Under the pieces are notes generated by a model, which was not told where the DNA came from, ran no database searches, and saw nothing but the letters and a program-made list of their open reading frames with translations. DNA of 64,000 nucleotides from Labedaea rhizosphaerae. GTDB taxonomy: Bacteria > Actinomycetota > Actinomycetes > Mycobacteriales > Pseudonocardiaceae. The DNA lies in contig NZ_SNXZ01000002.1 in the NCBI RefSeq assembly GCF_004362825.1, forward strand, positions 1,421,365 to 1,485,364, in the 5' to 3' direction. Positions 55,619 to 64,000 of this stretch are shown here, in pieces; the first letter of the stretch is position 1, and each line of letters opens with the position of its first letter. The translations under genes and the position numbers were made by a program.

Positions 55619-56779
55619 TCACCCGCCGACACCGGCCGCGAGCCGGTCGAGGTGCTCGGCGATCCAGGGCAGCGCGAGCGGGTCCTCGGCCGCGAGGGCC
55701 TGCTCACGCTGGGCATCGGTCTCGCCGTACAGCAGGCTCGTCGCGACCCGCAGGCGCAGGGCGGCCGGGTCGTCGCCGAACGCGGAACCCGGCAAGGTGG
55801 CGATCCCGTGGTCGTCGAGCAGGGTCCGGGCGAGGTCCACATCGGAGTCCGCACGACCGGGCAGGGCCGGGTAGAGGTAGAACGCGGCCTGCGGGCGTGG
55901 CGTGGCGAAGATGTCCGCCACCGCGGCGGCAACGCGGGCGTGCAGGCGACGGCTGGCCGCGATCCGCTCGACCAGCGGCGCGGGCTCGTCGAACGCGAAC
56001 GCCGCCGCGTGCTGCACCGGCTGGGCAGGCGCCGACCACACCTCGCTCGCCGCGTGCAGCACCTTGTCGCGCAGGCCGGCCGAGGGGAACCGGGCGACGC
56101 CGAGGCGCCAGCCGCCGACGGCGAGGTTCTTGCTCAGCCCGGTCGTGACGACCGTGCGGTGCGGCACCAGGTCGGCCGGGCTGAGGAAGGGCGTGGCCGG
56201 GTCGTGCACGAGGTCGCGGTAGATCTCGTCGGAGACCACCAGCAGGTCGTGCCGCTCGGCGACCTCGCACAGCGCGGTGATCACGGCTGGATCAGCGAGC
56301 GTGCCGGTCGGGTTGTCCGGCAGCGTGACGACCACTGTGGACAGTCTGGTGCGCCGGGCGAGGGCGTCGAGCCGGTCCGGGTCGGGCACGCCGTAACCGG
56401 GTACCCGGTGCACCGCCAACCCGTGCAACGCGGCCTGCGCCGCGTAGCTGACCCAGCTCGGCTTGGCCAGCGCCACCGCTCCCCCGCGAGCGCCGAGCAC
56501 CGCCCACAGCAAAGGTTTGCTCCCCGGCCCGGCCACCACGAGCTCGGGATCGGTGGGCAGCCCGCGTCGTGCCCAGTAGCCGGCGGCGGCCGCTCGCAGC
56601 GACGGAATCCCCGCCACCGGACCGTAACCGGCTTTCCCGGCGGCTTCGGCCAGCTTCTCGACCAGCAGCGGGTGCACCGGCACACCCGCCTCACCGAAGC
56701 CGAGTGGGACGGTGGGCAGGCCCGCGGCCTGCCTGCGACGAACTTCCTCGTTGATGGCCAGCGTGGCGGAAACGGTCAT
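55619..56779 (-). CDS. PLP-dependent class I/II aminotransferase
   Basis: 386 residues, fold type I. The PLP lysine lies in TTGLSKNLAVGGWRLG; NPTGTL and VSDEIYRD are the other cofactor-contact motifs. AspC/AlaT-like, substrate amino acid not determinable. ATG 56779 with GGTGG upstream. Divergent LysR gene 70 bases away, the usual arrangement for a LysR-controlled enzyme. Confidence 0.9.
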   Translation of the reverse strand: MTVSATLAINEEVRRRQAAGLPTVPLGFGEAGVPVHPLLVEKLAEAAGKAGYGPVAGIPSLRAAAAGYWARRGLPTDPELVVAGPGSKPLLWAVLGARGGAVALAKPSWVSYAAQAALHGLAVHRVPGYGVPDPDRLDALARRTRLSTVVVTLPDNPTGTLADPAVITALCEVAERHDLLVVSDEIYRDLVHDPATPFLSPADLVPHRTVVTTGLSKNLAVGGWRLGVARFPSAGLRDKVLHAASEVWSAPAQPVQHAAAFAFDEPAPLVERIAASRRLHARVAAAVADIFATPRPQAAFYLYPALPGRADSDVDLARTLLDDHGIATLPGSAFGDDPAALRLRVATSLLYGETDAQREQALAAEDPLALPWIAEHLDRLAAGVGG

Positions 56780-56849
56780 GCGTCCACCGTCGCGTCGACC
56801 CAGCATCAAGTAAAGTGCGAGATCACGTTGCTGAACGCAAGGAAAGCCG

Positions 56850-57716
56850 ATGCTCGACCTGCACCGCCTGGCCCTCCTGCGCGAGTTCGCCGAGCGGGGC
56901 AGCATCGCCGCCACGGCCGTCGCGACGGGCTACTCCGCGTCCGCGGTGTCGCAGCACTTGTCGGCCCTGGAACGCGAAGCGGGCACGACCTTGCTCGACC
57001 GCACGGCCCGCAGCGCCACCCTCACCGAGGCCGGCGTTCTGCTCGCCGAGCACGCGGTGACGGTGCTGGCCGCGGTCGAAGCGGCGGAGTCGGACGTCGC
57101 GGCCCTGACCGGCGAGGTCACCGGGCGCGTGGTCGTGAGCGTCTTCCCCACCGCCGCGACCGCCTTCGCACCCGTGCTGGCGGGACTGCGCACCACCTAC
57201 CCGCGCCTGGAGATCGCCCTGCGCCAGCACGGCCCGCGCGAGGCGCTGCCCCGGCTGCGCAACCGCGAGGCCGACCTCGCCGTCGTCGACGACTGGGGTA
57301 CGCGCAAACCGCCACTCGACCCCGACTTGCACCGTGTTCCGCTCCTGCGTGACCCCCTCTACCTGGCCGGCGACCGGGCCAGCCACACGTGGTTGTGCGC
57401 GCCGCCGGACCAGCCGTCGCGGGTGGCGACCGACCGGGTGCTGGCCCGCGAGGGCATCGAGCCGGTGCTGCGCTGGGAATTCGAGGGCCTGGCGACGATC
57501 GCCGAGCTGGTGGCGAACGGCACCGGCGCGGCCGTGCTGCCCGGCCTGGCCCTGCTCACCGCGGACCCGCCGAGGATCCGCGTGCGCGGCGCTCGCCGGA
57601 TCGACGCCCTGGTCCGCACCGCAAGCCGCACCCGTCCCGCGGTCGCGGTCACGCTGGAAGCCTTGCGCCACCGAGCCAAGGAGCTTTCCACCCCCGGCAA
57701 GACGCCGACCCCGTAA
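56850..57716 (+). CDS. LysR-family transcriptional regulator
   Basis: 288 residues: N-terminal winged HTH (GSIAATAVATGYSASAVSQHLSAL, about 17-40) and a C-terminal substrate-binding domain (VVVSVFPTAATAFAPVLAGL). Typical partner of the divergent aminotransferase. The start is ATG 56850 with AAGGAAAG. A 22-bp tandem repeat begins 28 bases after its stop. Confidence 0.9.
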   Translation: MLDLHRLALLREFAERGSIAATAVATGYSASAVSQHLSALEREAGTTLLDRTARSATLTEAGVLLAEHAVTVLAAVEAAESDVAALTGEVTGRVVVSVFPTAATAFAPVLAGLRTTYPRLEIALRQHGPREALPRLRNREADLAVVDDWGTRKPPLDPDLHRVPLLRDPLYLAGDRASHTWLCAPPDQPSRVATDRVLAREGIEPVLRWEFEGLATIAELVANGTGAAVLPGLALLTADPPRIRVRGARRIDALVRTASRTRPAVAVTLEALRHRAKELSTPGKTPTP

Positions 57717-57743
57717 CTCCACGCGCGGGCCCGGAGCGTGGAA

Positions 57744-57935
57744 CACACCCGGCCGGAACAAGGGACACACCCGGTCGGAACGAGGGACACGCCCAGCCGG
57801 AACGAGCGACACGCCCAGCCGGAACGAGGGACACACCCAGCGGGAACGGGGGACACACCCGGCTGGACGAGGGGACACACCGGGTCGGAAGAGGGGACAC
57901 ACCCGGTCGGAGCGGGGGGACACGCCGGGAGGGCG
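57744..57935. repeat. 22-bp tandem repeat, eight and a half copies
   Basis: Unit of the form CACACCCGGNCGGAACGAGGGA. Copies begin at 57744, 57766, 57788, 57810, 57832, 57854, 57876, 57898 (23 bp) and 57921 (partial). Units differ at one to five positions. It lies in the intergenic space between lysR and the terminator of the second beta-glucosidase. No spacers as in CRISPR; copies abut. Confidence 0.95.
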
Positions 57936-57972
57936 GCTCGGCTGGGGTGGAGGAGGGCCACCCCAGCCGAGC
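57936..57972 (-). terminator. Terminator after the second beta-glucosidase
   Basis: GCTCGGCTGGGGTGG (57936-57950) pairs perfectly with its complement at 57958-57972, loop seven bases. It ends nine bases from the beta-glucosidase stop codon and closes the Opp-type operon on the minus strand. Confidence 0.85.
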
Positions 57973-57980
57973 GCCGGGTC

Positions 57981-59393
57981 CTACTCGTGCGCCGCCCGTG
58001 CGCGCCGGATGGTGTCCCGGTACCAGTAGGCGCTGGCCTTGGGCGTGCGGACCTGCGTCTCGAAGTCCACGTGCACGAGGCCGAACCGCTTGGCGTAGCC
58101 GTAGGACCATTCCAAGTTGTCCATCAGCGACCACGCGAAGTACCCGCGCACATCGGCGCCCGCCCGCACCGCGGCCGACACGGCGGCGATGTGGTCGGCG
58201 AAGTACTCCGTGCGGTCGTTGTCCTTGACGAAGCCTTGCTCGTCGGGTTCGTCGGCCCAGGCCGAGCCGTTCTCGGTGATCACCATCGGCAAACCCGGGT
58301 AGTCGCGGGCCAGGCGGGTAAGCAACGCCGTGAAGCCCTCCGGCACGATCTCCCAGTCCATTTCGGTCACCCGGCGGCCCAGGCGCACCTCGCGGCTCAC
58401 CGGGTTGCCGTCGGAGTCCACAGTGGAACCGTCCTCGGCCACACCGGAGGTGAGGCTGGTGAAGTAGTAGTTGACGCCGAGGGTGTCGATGGGCGTCGAA
58501 ATGATCTCCAGGTCGCCGTCCTGCACGGGCAGCACGACGTTGCGGGCGGCCAGGTCCTCGACGACGTCCGCGGGGTACCGGCCGTGCACCAACGGGTCCA
58601 GGTAGATCCGCACGGCCAGGCCGTCCTCGCGGCGCGCGGCCTCCCGGTCCGCGAGGCTGTCGGTGGCCGGCTCGTGCTGGCTCATGTTCAGCGTGATGCA
58701 GAAGTCCGCGTCGGGGTCGGCCGCACGCATCCGTTGCGTGGCAAGGCCGTGACCGAGCAGCAGGTGGTGCACGGCGTGCATCGCGGCGCCGAAGTCCTGC
58801 CGACCCGGCGCCTGGCGACCCTGGTGGTAGCCGAGCATGGCCGAGCACCACGGCTCGTTGAGCGTCGTCCAGTGCCGCACGCGGTCGTGCAGGGCGTCGA
58901 AGACCAGCATCGCGTAGTCGGCGAAGCGGTACGCGGTGTCGCGGGCCGGCCAGCCGCCCGCGTCCTCCAGCTCCTGCGGCAGGTCCCAGTGGTAGAGGGT
59001 GAGCCACGGGTCGATGCCGCCCGCCAGCAGCTCGTCCACGAGCCGGTCGTAGAACCCGATGCCCTTGGGGTTCACCGGTCCACCGCCGTGCGGCTGGATC
59101 CGTGGCCACGCCACCGAGAACCGGTATGTGTCCACCTCGAGGGACTTGATCAACTGCACGTCCTCGGGCATCCGGTGGTAGTGGTCGCAGGCCACGTCAC
59201 CGTTGTCGCCGTTGTGCACCATGCCCGGAACGCGGCAGTAGGTGTCCCAAATGGACGGTGTGCGGCCGTCCTCGGTCGCGGCGCCCTCGATCTGGTACGA
59301 CGACGTGGCCACGCCCCAGCGGAACCCCGCGGGCAGCCCGGCGAGCAGCTCCGGTCCGGCCCCGATTTCGGGCAGGGTGTTCCCCAGTGTCAC
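57981..59393 (-). CDS. Beta-glucosidase, glycoside hydrolase family 1 (second copy)
   Basis: 470 residues, GH1 barrel: FRWGVATSSYQIEG, acid/base Glu180 (TTLNEPWCS) and nucleophile Glu374 (VITENGSAW). No signal peptide. It differs from bglC in sequence and is coupled to an Opp-type, not a Ceb-type, transporter, so it probably acts on another imported beta-glycoside. The start ATG 59393 is 22 bases from the ATPase stop. Last gene of the operon. Confidence 0.93.
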   Translation of the reverse strand: MTLGNTLPEIGAGPELLAGLPAGFRWGVATSSYQIEGAATEDGRTPSIWDTYCRVPGMVHNGDNGDVACDHYHRMPEDVQLIKSLEVDTYRFSVAWPRIQPHGGGPVNPKGIGFYDRLVDELLAGGIDPWLTLYHWDLPQELEDAGGWPARDTAYRFADYAMLVFDALHDRVRHWTTLNEPWCSAMLGYHQGRQAPGRQDFGAAMHAVHHLLLGHGLATQRMRAADPDADFCITLNMSQHEPATDSLADREAARREDGLAVRIYLDPLVHGRYPADVVEDLAARNVVLPVQDGDLEIISTPIDTLGVNYYFTSLTSGVAEDGSTVDSDGNPVSREVRLGRRVTEMDWEIVPEGFTALLTRLARDYPGLPMVITENGSAWADEPDEQGFVKDNDRTEYFADHIAAVSAAVRAGADVRGYFAWSLMDNLEWSYGYAKRFGLVHVDFETQVRTPKASAYWYRDTIRRARAAHE

Positions 59394-59414
59394 GATCCCC
59401 TCCAGGGTGTCGGG

Positions 59415-60445
<1,031 letters not shown>

Positions 60446-60449
<4 letters not shown>

Positions 60450-61390
60450 CGGTCGCCTCCCCGCACCACCGGGGTGAAGCCGGCGCGCATCCTTCCCCCG
60501 GTCCGCAGACGGGGGTTGACGAACTCGTCGATGCCGAAGTTCACCAACGACAACGACGTGCCGAGGATCGCGATCGCGAGCCCGGCCGGCACGAACCACC
60601 ACCAAGCGCCCTGGTCGAGCGCCTGCTGGCTCTGGGCCCAGAACAGGATCGTGCCCCAGTTCCACTCGGCCCCACCGGAGACGCCGATGAACGCCAGCGT
60701 GATCTCGGACAGCACGGCGAAGATCACCGTGCCCACGAAGCTGGACGCGATCACGGCGGTCAGGTTCGGCAGGATCTCCACGCCGATGATCCGCCACGTG
60801 GACTCGCCGGTCGCCCGTGCCGCCTCGACGTAGTCCCTGCGCCGCAACGACAACGTTTGCGCACGCAGCACCCGCGCACCCCACGCCCACGACGTGCAGC
60901 CGATGATCAGCGCGATGCCCAGGGTGGACACCTCGGGCACGATCGAGGCGATGATCACGATCAGCGGCAGCGCCGGGATCACCAGGAACACGTTGGACAC
61001 CGCGGACAGGCCCTCGCCGCCGAGTCCGCTGAGGTAACCGGAGGTGACGCCGATGACCACCGCGAGGATGGTCGCCACCAGCCCGGAAACCAGGCCCACC
61101 ACCATCACGCTGCGGGTGCCGACCAGCAACTGGCTCAGGATGTCCTGACCGAGGTGGGTGGTGCCGAGCCAGTGCCTGCCCGACGGTCCTTCCAGCAGGT
61201 CGCTGCTGCGCGCCGACGGGTCGTACGGCGCGATCCACTCGCCGATCACGGAGAGCACCACGAGCACGCCGATGATCACCAGGCCGGTGATCGCCTTGCC
61301 CGTGGCGAGGAAGCGGAACGCCTGCCTGCGCTTGCCGGCCGGTTCCTCGACCGGGACGGCGGCGGCGACGTCTGCCGCGGGTACGGCCAT
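60446..61390 (-). CDS. Opp-type ABC permease (OppC-like)
   Basis: 314 residues, N-terminal cytosolic segment then six membrane segments. EAA-type motif YVEAARATGESTWRIIGVEI. Pairs with the OppB-like permease upstream, three bases away. Family is clear; the transported glycoside or peptide is not. Confidence 0.92.
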
Positions 61391-61393
61391 CGC

Positions 61394-62370
<977 letters not shown>

Positions 62371-62374
<4 letters not shown>

Positions 62375-63441
62375 GAGGCCGCCTCCACCGAAGGCGTGTC
62401 GAACAGCCAGCACGCCGCCCAGTGACCGGGCTGGTCGCCGACCTCCAGACGCGGCGGGGATGCCACCGAGCAACGGTCCATCGCGAACGGGCAGCGCGGG
62501 TGGAACCGGCAGCCCGACGGCGGCGAGATCAGGCTCGGCGGCTCGCCCTGGGCGCTGTCCTCGGGGGCATCGGTGCGCCCGGTGAGCCGGTCCGGGTCGG
62601 GCGCGGACTCGACCAGCAGCCGGGTGTACGGGTGGGCGGGTGACTGCGTGACCGTCTCGCTGTCCCCGCCCTCGACCACCTGACCCGCGTACATCACCTG
62701 GATGTCGTCGGCGAAGTAGCGGGCCGAGGCGATGTCGTGGGTGATGTAGAGGATCGCCAGGCGCAATCGGTCCTTCAGGTCCCGCAACAGGTTCAGCACG
62801 CCGAGCCGGATCGAGACGTCCAACATGGACACCGGCTCGTCGGCCAGCAGCACCTCCGGGTCGGCGGCCAGCGCCCGGGCGATCGCCACGCGCTGGCGCT
62901 GCCCGCCGGAGAGCTCGTGCGGGAACTTGTCCAGGTAGTTGCGCGCCGGCGTCAGCTGCACGCTGGCCAGCAGGTCCTCCAGCGCGGCCTCGCGTTCGGC
63001 CCGGGTGCGCCCGGCGTTGCCGTGGATGCGCAACGCGCGCGTGAGGTGGTAGCGCACGGTGTGGATCGGGTTGAGCGAGGCGAACGGGTCCTGGAAGACC
63101 ATCTGGACCGCGCGGCAGTACGCCCGGAACCGCCGCCCGCCGCGGACGTCCACCGGCTCGCCGTGCAGCCGGATCGTGCCCGCCGTCTGCCGGTGCAGCT
63201 GGGCCATCACCCGGGCCACGGTGGACTTGCCGGAACCGGATTCGCCGACCATCGCGGTCACGTGCCCACGCCGCAGCGCGAAGCTCACGTCGTCGACCGC
63301 GTGCACGTGGTGGGTGGTGCGCTTGACCACGTCCCGGCCGGTGCGCCGGACCGGGAAGTGCTTGGACACGCCCTCCGCCTCGAGCACCACGTCGCTGTCG
63401 TCCGTGGTGCCCGAGGCGGGGGCGTCGAGCTCTGCCGTCAT
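62371..63441 (-). CDS. ABC transporter ATP-binding protein (OppF-like)
   Basis: 356 residues: Walker [11 protein letters not shown], signature [13 protein letters not shown], Walker [14 protein letters not shown], switch ITHDIAS and Cys-rich tail [15 protein letters not shown]. The Walker B Ser in place of Thr (EPVSMLD) is common in OppF. It starts one base before the binding-protein stop. Confidence 0.93.
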
Positions 63442-63442
63442 G

Positions 63443-64000
63443 TCACGCGGCCGGCTGCAGGTGCAGCAGGATGTCCAGCGCGTTGATCAGCGTCGGCTGG
63501 GCGGGGGCGTACGGGTTCTGCTCGTCCGGCCAGCCGACCCAGTGCCGGGTGGAGTACTCGCCACCGGCGTTCGCGGCCATCAGCGGGATCACCGGCATCT
63601 GGTCGACCATGATCTGCTGGACCTGGTCGAGGGCGGCCTTGCGGCCCGCGTCGTCGGTCGCGTCGGCGTACCTGGCGATGGCGTCGGTGGCCTGCTGGTT
63701 CTTGAAGCGGCCGTAGTTGCCGCTCACGCCACCGGTGCCGACCGGCTTGTACAGCGTGCCGTCCATCATGTTCTGGTACATGTCGTACGGCGTGTAGCCG
63801 TTGTTCGTCCAGTGCAGCACGCCCTGGAAGTTGCCGGTCTCCACGTTGGTGGTCCAGGCGTCCTCGTTGGCCTTGTCCACCTTGGCTTCGATGCCGATCT
63901 GGGACAGGTTGTCCTTGATGATCTCGAGGTCGGTCTGGTAGTCCGACCAGCCGGCCGGGTCCGACAGCGTGATGGTGACGGGCTTGCCGGACGGGTCGAC
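63443..64000 (-). CDS. Extracellular solute-binding protein, family 5 (partial, 5' end outside window)
   Basis: C-terminal 185 residues of an Opp/Dpp-type binding protein (SBP_bac_5): [38 protein letters not shown], and an end rich in aromatic residues. The signal peptide, lipobox and start are beyond the right edge. First gene of the five-protein transport operon ending in beta-glucosidase. The ligand is probably a beta-glycoside because of that gene, although most members bind peptides. Confidence 0.9.
   Translation of the reverse strand, partial: VDPSGKPVTITLSDPAGWSDYQTDLEIIKDNLSQIGIEAKVDKANEDAWTTNVETGNFQGVLHWTNNGYTPYDMYQNMMDGTLYKPVGTGGVSGNYGRFKNQQATDAIARYADATDDAGRKAALDQVQQIMVDQMPVIPLMAANAGGEYSTRHWVGWPDEQNPYAPAQPTLINALDILLHLQPAA

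Noticed and set aside
57744-57935. CRISPR array
   Set aside because: The 22-bp units abut without spacers and no cas genes are present. It is a tandem repeat.

Overview
The window is 64 kb of very GC-rich DNA with GTG starts, many 4-bp start/stop overlaps and a large share of regulators. This fits a filamentous actinomycete, probably a member of the Pseudonocardiales. The genus is not determined. Gene density is high: no stretch above 300 bases lacks a gene. I saw no rRNA, tRNA, CRISPR array, integrase or intact insertion sequence.

Layout. (1) 0-2.7 kb: a protocatechuate dioxygenase beta gene cut by the left edge, a divergent aromatic-acid transporter and an IclR regulator. (2) 2.7-9 kb: a DUF6973-like protein, a divergent MarR/cupin pair, a TIGR04222 membrane protein, a secreted papain-like peptidase with an anchored partner, an HTH protein and two tandem secreted SH3-like proteins. 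(3) 9-14 kb: a four-gene acyl-CoA operon under a divergent XRE-TetR fusion regulator whose 3' end is partly duplicated. (4) 13.9-17.4 kb: an alkylation-repair cluster (AraC, VOC, MGMT, ECF sigma, MGMT, Oxygenase-NA type dioxygenase). (5) 17.4-22.4 kb: pcaI-pcaJ-pcaB-pcaD-pcaC plus an IclR regulator. (6) 22.5-32.9 kb: a drug exporter with TetR, small enzymes, a CoA-transferase/HMG-CoA-lyase pair, and an IclR-transporter-pobA group. (7) 33-35.6 kb: NDH-2, a possible attenuator before an odd alpha/beta hydrolase, and two small genes. (8) 35.7-41.3 kb: a cellobiose locus, cebR and cebEFG-bglC, with two CebR boxes. (9) 41.4-47.1 kb: a probable guanidine-I riboswitch before a TSUP transporter, then a TetR/AidB-like/crotonase operon and a haloalkane-dehalogenase-like hydrolase. 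(10) 47.2-57.7 kb: phosphotransferase, TetR with a FAD monooxygenase, a FluG-like amidohydrolase/glutamine-synthetase pair, an ATP-dependent DNA ligase, MarR, and an aminotransferase with LysR. (11) 57.7-64 kb: a 22-bp tandem repeat, then a second beta-glucosidase behind a complete Opp-type transporter whose binding protein is cut by the right edge.

How the genes fit together. 4-Hydroxybenzoate is probably imported by the transporter at 30.3 kb, hydroxylated by PobA to protocatechuate, opened by PcaHG, and taken through PcaB, PcaC and PcaD to beta-ketoadipate and its CoA ester (PcaIJ). No PcaF thiolase is visible. A 46-base element recurs upstream of both aromatic-acid transporters. Two separate beta-glucosidase loci point to plant-polymer use. 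Many transcription units look leaderless, with a TANNNT box ending 6-7 bases before the start codon.

The most unusual items are the riboswitch-TSUP pairing, the repeated aromatic-locus element, the leader peptide with alternative hairpins before a hydrolase that lacks its nucleophilic serine, the sigma factor lying between two alkyltransferases, and the perfect 154-bp duplication around a HicB-like gene.
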